A stretch of DNA of 64,000 nt from Antennarius striatus (taxonomy: Eukaryota; Chordata; Actinopteri; Lophiiformes; Antennariidae), in NCBI RefSeq assembly GCF_040054535.1, contig NC_090782.1, forward strand, positions 20,553,001-20,617,000, written 5' to 3'. How positions within the stretch are numbered: position 1 is the first letter of the stretch; each line of letters starts with the position of its first letter. The notes under the pieces were generated by a model, which had not been told where the DNA came from, searched no databases, and was given only the letters and a program-made list of their open reading frames with translations. Shown here piece by piece: positions 45,200 through 57,772 of the stretch. Both the position numbers and the translations under genes were made by a program.

Positions 45200-48100
45200 G
45201 CGGCTGAGGTTACTCTCGGTCGAACAGTAAGCCGAGGTCTCCGGCGTGCAGCTGCGCTGACTCGGCTTTATGACTTTACATCGACTGAAATAATTGTCAT
45301 GCACCATGTGAAGACACCCACACCCTACAGACCGAATTATTAAAACAAATCATTACATTTCCTCCTCCTAGGACATGTTTTCATCCGTGTTTCCTCGTTT
45401 ATACGTGTGTCAGCAGAATTACAGAAAAACTATACGGTGGATTTGCATTAAAGTTGAGGACAGGATGGGTTTCTGGTCCAGACTGACCGTAGTGAACTTT
45501 CTTTTGGATGAATGATGGTGCATGACTGGATATTTTATTTCTGCTTTCAATGATTGTGCAAAATGTGATGCAAATCCAGATCCATAAAATTTAATCAGAG
45601 TCTGCAGCTTTTATGAAATTATTTTATTTATTACCACTTGATGCATTGGTAAAGGCGGCCTATTCATACTTTCTGCTAAAGATGATACAGCCAGAGACTT
45701 TCACTTGACTTTAAGTCTACATACAAAAATAGATGTGTCCTTTTCAATGACGTATCCATCAACCACATTATTTTATGTCTTCGACTCTGACATTGATGCA
45801 TCCACAAGAGGGCAGTGAAGAGTTAAGAGTCTTTTCAAAAAATTAGTTACAGTACCTTACAATTATAATTGTTTAAAAATAGAGAATAGAGAAATAGAGA
45901 ATGTAATAATTTGGCTATAAAATAAAAAGTGAAAGCACTGAAGGCAGTGCATCTGTAATTCAAGCAAGACATGGAAAATGCCTATAAACTTACATATGGA
46001 ACATTGGCAGCTCATCCTTCATAGTGTTTTATAGGCACATTGCCACCTCTTCTGTTGTCATCAAGAATACAACAGTACTGAGCAGAGCAGACAAATAAAA
46101 CTTTAAAGCGGCAAAATGCAGTAATAGAAAGAGGCACGTTCCTTCATTTGATGTTATTTAAACAACAAGGCATTTTTACACTTATTTATGTGAAGGATTT
46201 TAGTTTGCCTCACCAGTGCTCATTAGATTGAATAAATACTTGTGTTTATTTTTGTGCCAAAAACACAACAGTGGTATTAAAAGTTCAAAGTGGGTCACTG
46301 AGCAAAAAAGTCTCCCTTGATAGACGGGATTTGCGTCAGACTTAAAAGAGTGACACCTTCCCATGATACTTGCATAAACCTAAATTGTAGCTCTCAAGTT
46401 AGGAATCAAGCCTGTCAAGCAATTACAAGGTTTGACAGGTCGATCTTGTAGTTCCAGTTCCTTCTGCCATGGCTTAATTCACAGAGTACTCAAACCATAA
46501 CTGTTTCTAAAGAGGAAGTAAGTAAGTGAGAAGGGAAACAAAGCCTTGAAAACTCCCCATACAAAAAATGTTTGCTTTTTGCAAACAATGGTGGTTGATA
46601 CAACCTAAAAATAAAGAAGTGAAGCAGGTCATGAGCCTGGGTATGAGTATGAGTGTGGGTATGGATCGACCGACATGAAGACCTTTCGACACTAACCTTT
46701 AGGTGGTAACTCCAAATAACAGTAAGTTGTCATTGGTATGTGCGGGTAAAAAATCATTAACCCCTACTAATGAAAAGATAAGGTGGAAAAAATGCACGAC
46801 CCATTAAACATTAAGCTCTCGTTTTATATTTAACCTTCTTTCTTTTGTCACCATCTGTATAATAAGCTTAATTCAAAAATCACAGAAAAATTCATTTATG
46901 TATCCTTGAAAATTGTGATCAGATAGAAGATCAGCCTGAAAGCCTGAAATAATATAGATGCTTAAGTTACTTCAACAAATAGAATGATCAAGCTCAGCCA
47001 ATCACCATGAGAGATGAGGATGCAGTCACCACACCACAGCATCACATGACAATCGTCGCATGCGCAAACACTGACACGCTGCAGGATATGCTTCTGCACC
47101 CTGCACTGAGGTTACTGTCGGGTAACGACGTGCTCCGTCTCATACCATGCTCTGTCGAGACTGTTGAGGCAATGCTGAGATCAATAGTGAAAAGAACATC
47201 CATTCAAGTACTGTAAAACAATTGTGCAATTTTGAAGTACTTGTACTCTATTCAAATATTTTGCTTTTCAGTATCTTATCATTTGTGTTACTCCATACCA
47301 CCTGTCCACTAATGTAGAATAAAATATTGATTTCTTACTTTAAATGTAACTGACAAATAATTTATGAATTATAATAATATTATTAATTTACATAAAATAT
47401 TTTTGTCAGTTATTCCTAATTGCCTTCCTTTTTTCAGAGGTGATATTATCTTAAAAACATGTTGTTTTACCATTTGTATTTTATTTTTTAATGACAATAC
47501 TTGTAAATATACAGTATATACACATGTCTTTACACATGTCTAAAATCACTTTTGATTAAAGTGGAATATTTGAGTTTTTTTCTCTCACTACTGGAACTGA
47601 CTGTAGCTCCAATATCAGTCTCAGCAATAAAATATTTTACGTTTACACAGGATAAAGGTTAAGTTACCATAGAAGGAGTGTAATATACATGGATGGATTA
47701 CTTTTGTGTCATGTTTAAAGATTAAACAGTCCTTTGCTATGCATTCAGGATGACATCCTCCCAAAATATAATATTTAAAATCGTGATTTTACAGAAAAAT
47801 ATCCATTAGGGTATGTTGTACTTATTAAACCTTTTTCAACATGGAGGAAAGTAAGGTGGTAAAATATGTAGTTAACAGGTCAATCCTGTATTTGCATGTA
47901 AAGCAGTGAAGGTGGCTTTGAACGCACCAGGGGGAAACCGGTTCTCACTCGGTATATATGAAGTCGTTTTGTAATTAGTTTCAAGCAACAGAAGGAGCAT
48001 ACCTTAATGCTGCATGTCTGAATTCAGCCCCTCAGGACGGTAGAAAGAAGTCCTGGGAGACAATCATTATTTCTATGGAATTGAATGGTCAGTATTTATC

Positions 48101-51100
48101 AGTGTATGCTGTCCTGCATTGAGTAAATGCATCAATACTCCCACCTGAATGGTAGAGGAGTAAAACTATATTAAATATTCAACAAAGAACCAAATAAAAC
48201 AAGTATTTTGTTCTATGCATTTATAAAAAAAGCGATATTATAGATAAAATTAATACAAATAATACTAAAAAGACATTGGCAAGGGATAAGACTCGTGGAA
48301 AATGTTGAATTCTAACAATTCAAACAGTATCCTTTATCTTGGGTAAAATCAGGGGTTTTAAAATTTAATGCTGTGATGGATTACAACAAAGCAATTACAG
48401 TATACCAGATTATGATCAGACAAGCTCAGTAATAGTTTTAAAAACATTTTTAATTTTAAAAAATACCACAGATGCCAATGGAGTTCAATACTGACGTACA
48501 TAGCTAGCAGTGGAAATATGGCCTTGTTGTCAGAAAAATCTCAATCAAGACCGGAAAAACAGCTACAGTACATTTTCCAGTTCTTATATGGACCAGACAG
48601 TCTTCTTCAGATAGCATTGTGACGTTAACCGTTTAGTGGAAATAGTTCTGAAGAGTCACTTTTCATACAGTGAGTCCTCAGTACTTAATTGCATTGATTC
48701 ATTATATTTGGGTCAAATAAGTTTTTTATTTTTATAATTTTCAACATGAATGGGACCTTTTCACATGTTAACATGTTAAAATCAACCAGATTAAAACATG
48801 CATCTTTTACAAGCGTTTAAAAACAACTTGTTTTATTGATGTTAAGATGAATGAAGATCACCAGAAGGTCAGGCTAGAAATGTATTAGCAGAAAATAGTA
48901 CGACTCACCACAGGAAGAGGATGTGTCGGTCTTGAGAGTTTAAGTGAATGAGCAACTGTGAGCAGTCGCTTCTATATCGACTTTTGCGCTGCGACTTATT
49001 CCTCTATAAAGTTTTATGATGGTCATCATGCATATCTCTGGGACCTGCTAACAGTCGCAATATGAAGGTGGAGCACCAACCAATCCATATTTTCATACAT
49101 TACTGTTTAGCCCCATATTTTTTTTACATTCTACCATTTATTTACTTGCTGCCCTTATTCCTACAGGATAGTTAGAGTGTTTAAAGCGCAAATGTATTCC
49201 ACTTATAAACTGAGAGGAAAAAGAATTCATGCCAAGTGTTCAGGAGGTTGTGCCAGTCTATGAGGAGGAGGATTGCTGCTGTTATCAACATAAATTGCAC
49301 ACTCTGATAACTGATTACCGGTAGATGTACTTTCAGGTATTGTCAAATTAAAAACATTTTTTTTTGTTTTTTTGTTTTTTTGATTACAGATAGACTTTGA
49401 AAGTTTTTATTTTCAACATGTGTATGACCCATCATTCTACAACAACATGTTTTCAAAGTTCGATATGATCTGAGATGCAACGATTAGCTTTAAAAGGATT
49501 TGATCAAAATATTATTGGTCATAAAACTAAATGTAACCTGGATGAACTCAACCCATCCTTGCATCGTGTTGTACCTGCAGAATTGTCTTGTTTTTATCAA
49601 TCGGAGCTGATTTCACAACATAGATAAATGCTGCCACCGTGTGGCGAAAATCTGCAATACAGGAGGACATGGTTGGTTCCACTTATGCAATAAGAAAATA
49701 AAAAGTAAAAATCATATCGGTGTGCAACAAGCAGACTTGTTTTGACCGTTGTTAAAATTCCATACATACATACATTTTCTTCTCCAAATCCAGGGTCATG
49801 TTGCAAGTGGCAGCAGACAGGTATTTCTCATGTCCCTCTCACCAACAACATTTTCCAGCTCCACCTGGGGGGGGATTCAGAGCCACTCCTTGGCTGGATG
49901 AGATATGTAATCCCCTTCAGCAAGACCCGGGTCTACCTAAAGGTTTCTCCTCCCTGTTGGAAGCGTCTAAATCAATTTTCAGATTTGTGAAATGTTTTAA
50001 TCTAAAAAAAAAAAGTGATAAAGGGAGACTTCACTGTATTTTTCATATTTCAACCATACTGAACCAGATTTCTATCAAAAACTATTATATCTATTTTACA
50101 AGTCTGGACTAGGGAGGATGAAAAAAATCTTTAAACCATATTTTCAAAATTGTGAAACATCTATGGTATTTTTGAAATTGCATGACAATATGTATTATTA
50201 TTAATTATAAAGATTTAAAAATTTACCAATGAATTTCAGATTGCCATGTATATTCTATCTTTCTTAATTTCAAAATAAAAACAGAAAAGTTATGTTAACT
50301 TTTTTCATAACAAGAAACACGTCATAGATTGGTTGGTTCTTTTGTTCCTTCCTATAACTCTTTCAAAATGATTAATTTTTTTCTCCCTCCTTTCTCAAAC
50401 TGTCCACGTTTCATTACAGCTGCCAACAATTTTTTTTATCACTTTTTCCAAAGCCTGTTTAGTTGCCTGTTAGAAACATTCAATCATAACTGTGTTTATT
50501 TCATTATAATTTTCAACATTTCACTGACAATCATGTACTTCAACTTCTTTATCTGCCGTCTAAAGTATGCTACGTTTTTAAGTGCTGCTGTGTATAGGTT
50601 CTCATTCATTCGGGTCAGGTTTATCAAAAGTTGTTTAAATCAATACACTGAACTTCAAAAGTTCCTTGAAGGAATGTGTTTGATGGATGCCAAGTTCCAG
50701 CAAGGACCAACCCAGCCAAGTTTTTCTCTGCCCCAAATTTTTCTACAAATGGGAAATTTATACAAAAAAAATCTTCTTTACTATGATTAATTAACGATTG
50801 GAAATTGAGCAAAAAATTGACATGCTGACGATATATGCTTCAAATGAGTTTTATTTTTAATCTTTTGAACTGTGCTTTGACAAATTCAGTCCATATATGA
50901 AAAACCCACTTATCGGTGGTTTTTGAAAGGGGCCTGAAAAATCTAAATCCGAATCTTTGTAGTGTCACTGGAATAATCAATTCGAGATTTGAAAAGTGCA
51001 GATGTATAAATTTTTGAAGCAGATATTGTCCAATAGATGTCAGCAAAATAGTGAAAACTCTTTTTTTTTGCATAATTATAGAGGAAATGGTCATTTTGAA

Positions 51101-51240
51101 TTATTTTATTCACTCTTGTTCCAGTATATAAAGAGTTCTGGTAGATTAGTTATTGATAGAACACTTAAATATCCACAAATTATTTAAACAAATTGAAAAG
51201 AGGGTTTTAGGGATTAAGATAATAACGTTTTTTAATCCCA
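45200..51240. other. AT-rich spacer between acsbg2 copy C and rfx2
   Basis: Six kilobases of AT-rich sequence without a supportable gene, exon chain or RNA gene. Open frames such as 50329-50790 (153 codons, hydrophobic, no domain) and 47007-47216 look like chance. One LINE remnant at about 49785-49975. Confidence 0.6.
49785..49975 (-). mobile_element. Degraded LINE fragment
   Basis: CATTTTCCAGCTCCACCTGG, then ACTCCTTGGCTGGATGAGAT and CAAGACCCGGGTCTACC: the decayed antisense of a common teleost LINE 3' region (TCCAGCTC ... CCCAGGCCAG ... CCTGGGTCTTCC). Assigned from memory of the family. Confidence 0.45.
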
Positions 51241-51279
51241 TCCGCAACTGAGACTAGCGGTTCAAACGTCTGGCTCTAT

Positions 51280-51480
51280 CTGAGTGGGCGGGGCCGGTGT
51301 CCTTTTGGCCCCTCCCTTTCATAGTGAGAGCGATGACGTATGATTCGAGGGTAGCAACAGTTGCCTTGAGACCCCCTCGCGCCATAGTGACTGTAGCCGT
51401 GGAGACAGTTACTTACCAACGGGCGCAACACTCAGCAACAGCAGCAGCATCTGGAAGTCACGAGCGAGAGGGAGAGAGGT
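51280..51480 (+). promoter_or_regulatory. rfx2: Putative rfx2 promoter / 5' non-coding exon
   Basis: GC box GGGCGGGGCC at 51286-51295, a CRE-like GATGACGTATG at about 51332, and paired RFX half-sites AGCAAC-A-GTTGCC at 51353-51365, in the most CpG-rich stretch of this part of the window. It lies 9 kb upstream of the rfx2 start codon exon, fitting a non-coding exon 1. Exon limits not determined. Confidence 0.5.
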
Positions 51481-53538
51481 GAAAAAACTTTTCTTAAGGC
51501 AAAGGTGACTATATTTTATAGAATTTAGTTCGTATATTTATCTGGTTATGGAGAGGAAACGTCTGTGTTCGAGCGCGTTGTTAGAAGTCTGGGTGTATTT
51601 TCCACAACACAACTTTCTCTTCTTCATGGCATCCGCCGCAAGTTGAGAACGGCTTGCCTTGTTCGATTTCACCGACACACACTCACCTATGGCCGGCAAC
51701 TGTTTCTCGCACTCGGTATCGCTGTGGAAAAGCAAATCTTTGTCCTCTCTGAATCATTTTTTTTTTTTTTGGCTGCACTTTGCTTCCACGCCACGCGAAG
51801 CCAACAACGTCTCTCCAACTGCAAAAACCGAGTCGACATCCCTTCACACTTGTTGCGTCGTTCGTGCAGACCGTGAATACACTCCCGGCTGAATGCTAGC
51901 AGGACGGATGGTCAGGCAGCTAGTCAAGCTAGGGCTAATGCTAACTTATGCTAGCAGCGGCGAATGAGAGACACTTCAGCTGGGTTCAACTTCTGTGTGT
52001 TGCGTTATTAACGACGGACATTCTCATTCGTCACAGCCAGAAATACTTCAGTTTGTTTTGTCTTTTTTTTTTTTCCTTTGGTGACGTCTTTTCCGAACAG
52101 CTTTCAAGCAGGTGGAAACGTAGCTAGCCAGTGTTAGCAACGTCTCTGCTCGGAGTGGAGGAACCGAACTCTGTTGAAGCTTAACGTCAACTTTTATTTC
52201 AACGCGCACTTTGTTTCCCTTCACCAATTCAGTCGGAAAGTGAATTAAAAAAATTGCACATCCTTAAGTGTGGAAACGTGAAATTGTGACATGAACAGTT
52301 CATCTCTCCGTAGTTTTTTTTGGGGGGGGATGAAATAATTCCTCCTAATCAAACGCATTGAGGCGATCGTTTGGTATTCGATTAGGGCGAAGTTTGCAAA
52401 GTTTCTCTGCTTGTATTCATGTTAGAAACAGCTTGAATAAGTCGATCTGTTGCAGCTAGGTGGTGCTAAGATGGATAATTCACACAGCTGTCTTGGCTTT
52501 TGAAGTCGCTTTTAGAAATGGATTTTTAAAGTACCTTTTTTCTGTTCTTTTCTTACCTGACATTGAATGGATTGCTCGTCTATACTTGGTATTAAGCTGA
52601 ATTGATCATTGGACCACATGTTTTGCTTCTCATTCATCTTTTAAGTGCTTCGTTTAGTGATCTTTCCAGCTCTGCTGAGGAAAGACCCAGAAATAAATAA
52701 TTTTATACTAACTACTAATACTAAGTTGTTGTTTTTTTTAAATTTTGCTTTATTTTTTAGGGTTAAGTAGACTTACAGTTATGTTGTGGTTTTCCTTCTC
52801 TTTTTTTCAGCAATATGTCATTTTTTGTCTCCTGAGATGAATTTAGTCTCATTAACTGTCTTTTTAGAGGCTGCCTTCATGTGTTCGGTCATATGAAAGG
52901 TTTGCTGTGATGCATCAGGAAGAATCATGACACCATGAATGTTTATCCAATTAACACCGTCGCTGCTTGCAACTAATACACAAAATATTAATTTTTGAGC
53001 ATGTATTTACATGAAATATTAACGTTGAAAGAACAGAGTTGTTCCTTCATAGTGATGTATTATTGGTGATGCACAATCGTATAAATTATTTTAGTATCTA
53101 ACCTTTAACAGTTCAATATAGAGACACAGCTTGTTCAGAAGTGCAAGTGAAGGAAGCTTTACTTCAATTGGTCAGACAACTGACTGCTGCAGTGAACCCC
53201 CCCAGCTCAACACCCCAATTTAAGTGTGACATTGTTATATTTACATGACAACATGATAAACAAATACAGGGTCACCCAAGTCATTGAAATACTGAATCAG
53301 GCCAAGGGCAAAATGTTATTTCTGGAAAGTCAGTATTTTTGATCAGGTTGTTGTTGTTGTTTTATCTCCTTTGTGGTAAAGTGCATAGCTTTGGCTTGCA
53401 GAGACAAGTCCGACAGAAATAGTGGTCAGAGAGATTTAAACAAAGTTTAAGTGGTGAGAGGATAATTTTGGACTCCAGTATCTTTCTGTAATGTAAAGAA
53501 AATCATTAATGTGCATTGAAGGTGGAGGTGGAATGAAA

Positions 53539-53579
53539 AAAGAAATATGCTCACACTATTTGTGTGAGCATATTTCTTT
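53539..53579. repeat. Inverted repeat, 18-bp arms, 5-nt loop
   Basis: AAAGAAATATGCTCACAC, loop TATTT, exact complement. Imperfect pairing continues outward (GAATGAAAA / TTCATTC). Confidence 0.85.
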
Positions 53580-53956
53580 CTTCATTCGTTCTTGTATTTT
53601 GTGTCCTGAATTTCTCTGACTGATCTGTTTGTCAGTGATTGATCATCTTTGGTCCATTTCAGAAATGACTGCTTCTCCATTTGTGATTTTTAGACAATTG
53701 TGCTTCATCTATACTTCTTCTTTATCGCTGACCTCCACTCCTCTAACTTTAATAAACCATCCTCGGAGTTGCTTGTATGTTTGATTTAAACAGCTTTGGA
53801 TGGTTTGTGCTTATAGCAGAGTGCCCATGTGCCAATTAGAGTCTTTAATGGACTCCAGTGAAGTACAGTCCAGCTATCAATAGGACAGCTGCAGTTGTCT
53901 CTCGGGCGACGGGTGACCCGACATAGCTTTTAGTCACATGTTCTGTGTGGATGTGC

Positions 53957-53993
<37 letters not shown>

Positions 53994-54599
53994 CATGCTG
54001 TATTTAGCTTATCTGGATGAGGCCTACTGTTTCCTCTGGGAGATGTTCTCAAACCATTAGGTTGCTACAGATATAGACCTGGTCATTGCATTCCAAATCG
54101 TAGCATCTGTTTAGAGTTGATCATGTAGTATTGCATTTATCTCACACTGCTAACTCAGCTGCACATTTTATTATCCCTTATTGACGTGGTTTTGATGTGT
54201 TGTCCCATAATGCAAGTTTAAGGGATGTTAGGAATTCATAGGGCAAAGAAGAAGTAGTGAATGGAGAATGCCTTGTGGGGATTGTTGAGTGGAATATAAT
54301 AGCAGAATTCGTAGACTTTAAATGTTTCAGTTTAAATCTCGATAGTAATTGTAATTGTGGTGGGTTTCTCATTTAAGATGTTTGTGTTTTATGCAAATCA
54401 GTAGCAAGGAAGGATATTTTGTGCCCTTCTGCCTCTGATATCAAATTGTTCAGCCGCAAAGATTTTGGATGTTATTGTTGGTTTTTGCTGCTAGGATACA
54501 CAGAAACAAATCCTGTCATATACCAAAAAAATGTTGCCGTTGATTGGCTCTCAGGCTGCAGCAACAAGTTGAAACTCGTTGTTAAATGAAATGTTTTTC

Positions 54600-54664
54600 T
54601 GTGTGTGTGTGCGTGTGTGTATGTGTGTGTGTGTGTGTGTGTATGTGTGTGTGTGTGTGTGTGT
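54600..54664. repeat. GT microsatellite
   Basis: Interrupted GT tract with GC and AT interruptions. A second GT tract is at 53959-53988. Confidence 0.93.
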
Positions 54665-57600
54665 TCATGAGCATTCTTAACATTCCACCTGTTTGTATCA
54701 CAGCCACACAACTGCTAATTAAATTTCCTGCCACAAACAGCAGACAAGGCAGTGACATTTGCATTACAATAACCCCCCCTCACCCCACTCCTCCTTTTTT
54801 TCGTCTTTCAGACAGGGATAGTAGCAGCCCCCCCCCCCTAATCTTGTCCTTACTTTTCCTTTCTTGTATGGAGTTTTAGGGTAGTTTGCTAAGAGATGTT
54901 TGTTTGGTTTAAAAAGACGTCAGTGTAAAGCTGTTTCATTGTATTTAACGGAGAAGAAATGTTGGTGGGGTGAGATTCAACCAGATCCTGACAGTACTTG
55001 GCCCTTGAATATGTTAGCTCTATACCAAGAAGAGCTCAGGTATAAGCTTTTTAATTAGGAGATTTGGTGGGGAACAATGGCGGAGGATGCCATTGTCTCA
55101 AGTGGAAACAACCTGGTTTCAGCTCAATGCATGCTCCTTTGTTCAGCCCTCAGATCCATACAGAACCCTGTCGACCCATTCATTGACTTCAAAGGAGAGC
55201 AAATGTTAATGCTGTATGTTAAACTATATAGTTGATATAAAATCAGCACGCTTTGCTATTTTTTTTAAAGCATTCCAATAATCTGGAATTGGACTCTGAT
55301 CTTCGAAAGGTAAAATTTTAGAAATTTTTGTGAAGAGGTCATTCAGTTAAACAGGTATAGAAACAACAACCGGATAAAGTTTGGTCAAATGTAAACATCT
55401 AGATCAACAATATGTGAATGATGTCACTGGCCTTTGCCATCTTTATGAAATGAAAGATCTCTTAGTTAAGTCAATAATGAATAAATAGTAAACGGCCACA
55501 GAATAAGACACATCTCTATACCTTAGCACAGATCATATCATTAAAATCCACACTGCCTGTAGCATCTATGTGAAGGATTGTAAACAGTGAGTTAAGGTTG
55601 TGTTAATTTGAAAGATTAATGCAGTTATTTGATGTATATGCACCATAGCAGGTTAAATCACCAGAAAACCTTTCTATTTAACACATTAGATGCCATGGTA
55701 ACGGAGCTAATGAAACGTTTCTCTATGACAACTATCTTTTTTATCAACCGTGAGTTACAACGTGAAGCTGTGGTTAAAATCTCCTGTCTTGTAATGGCTT
55801 TAGGGTGAAAGAGTTCAGATCTGAGTCTGCAGTGAGGATCAGTTTGAAGAGAAGACATAAGGATACGTCTTCAAATTAACTGGTGACTCATTGTTTTTGT
55901 TAAATTTTGCCTACTGTGGATACAGTATAGTGTTCCTCCGCGTCATATCTTGTACAGAATGAATGCTTGCCAAAAGGACAGACTTCCAGCGTCACAGATG
56001 TCATATCTTAGGTTCATCGGTCAAGATCAAGACGGTTCACTGCCAGCATCTGAGGTAATTCCTGCAGAATGTAGTGTTTCCAAATCCACAGATTGGAAAC
56101 GCTGTGGATTTAAGAGAGCAAATTTAAGAAGATTACGGTGAGCTTTATGCATCTAGAGTGAGTTTTATTATTTTTTGGTAGAATCGGACACAAGTCTGGG
56201 CTAGACTGTAGCCTTAGGTTACTAAATCACTCCAAATTGCCAGTGATGGTGGTTGATTTTGATTTAATGCAGTCGCTACTTGAAAATTTTCAGCTAGAGA
56301 GAAACATTTCCAGTGGCAAGTAGGCTGTGTTTGCAGTTTCAGCTGATAATTGATGGTTTAGTTCGTATTTGTTTGTTGACAGGTTCTATAAACTTAGGTG
56401 GAAAACGTAAGCTGTGTCCCGGGAACCAAGAAATGAGTCTTATACACGAGTATAATGCACGACTTCAAACATCTCATCTTTACAAGTGGATTTTCAAATA
56501 GATTTTCTCCAATATCTTATGAAGAGCTACTTCTTACGTGCACCTCAATGCAATGTCAACTTTCAGATGATTGCATTTCCAGGTTTATCTACTCTTTATA
56601 TCCTTTCTTTAAGCAAAAGCAAGGACGTGAGTCATCAAACAATCAACGTCACATTATAATAATGGTATTTTTGTGCGCCAGTGTTAAAGATGAGGGCTGG
56701 AGCTCATTGGAGGTGGGGGCCAGTGGAAATCTGGAAAAGGTTAGAAGAGGTGGGGTGGTTGGGGGTGGAGGGGGGTGTCGGGGGTTGCAGTTGCAGAGCA
56801 TAGGCAAACACACCATCTCCATGGCAATGGTTTGATCTTCCTCTCCGTGGCTGCCAGGCCTGCAGCGCACACGATGACAGAGTGGACAGGTTGTGCTGAC
56901 GGTCACGGGTGGGGGGGGGTGAGCAGGAGAGGGGACGTTTGGTGGTTGGCGTCTACCGTTTCCCGTCTCTCTCTCTCCCCCTCTCAGACTCTTCCATCTC
57001 CAGACCCCGAGAGCTGCCTTGATTGGATTAGCCATGAATGAATGAGACAGGCTTGAAGAACAACCTCTATTGTGGAAATCTCTTATCATATCTTAATTTG
57101 CTCTTTGTGTGAGCGCCGCGTGTGCCTCTGTGATCCTGTGAGATCTCCGGTCAAGAGTAATTCTAATTTCAACCGATCAAATAACAATAAATACAAATGT
57201 ATGTAAAGACCTGTATGACAGGCATTAATCTGCAGAGTGTGAAACTGATTCTCCCCATAGATGTCCCTTTAAAATCAAGAAGTGTTTGTTTTATCCAGCC
57301 CTCAGCTGAGGGAAATCTTAGTCTTGAAAAGCTATTTCATGATCTTTTTTGCCCAAGGGACTTTGGAAGGACTCAAATGGTTTTTGGAAGTGTTGTTTTT
57401 GGGTTGTATCATGACTGTAAAGCAACCTCGAAGAATAGACTGTTTACTTGATGACTTAAACATTCCTCCTCCTTTTGAGCACACAGTAGTTACAAAACAG
57501 AGCACCCTTCATTCTGTCGTCTTCAATCCAGCCCAAACCAGCATAAAGTCTTCACATTTTTACAGAACGGACACAGACGTATCTCCATGCCTCCACCGTC

Positions 57601-57757
57601 CCCTGTGTTCAAAATTAAAAGCTTACATACTATTTATTGTGGTAAGTTTCTACTTAGCGTGCAATGAACTGATCAGGTGGGGGGATGGCATTGTTTGGTT
57701 TGGGATGTATTCTGTTGGTTGCATAGCAACAGGCTCCTGGAAACGGGAGTGGACGGT

Positions 57758-57772
57758 GTTGCCACTAGCAAC
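57758..57772 (+). promoter_or_regulatory. X-box (RFX-binding consensus) in rfx2 intron
   Basis: GTTGCC-ACT-AGCAAC fits GTNRCC-N(0-3)-RGYAAC exactly. A near-perfect palindromic relative GTTGC-ATA-GCAAC lies 27 bases upstream (57718-57730). Binding is inferred from the consensus. Confidence 0.55.

Noticed and set aside
47007-47216. 69-codon plus-strand open frame in the spacer
   Set aside because: Isolated; no homology recognised and no neighbouring exon.
50329-50790. 153-codon open frame in the AT-rich spacer
   Set aside because: Hydrophobic, Phe/Ile-rich composition expected from T-rich DNA; no domain, promoter or splice support.
56649-57089. 146-codon minus-strand open frame with poly-Pro
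   Set aside because: Arises from G-rich low-complexity sequence (near 56755-56785 and 56908); no homology.
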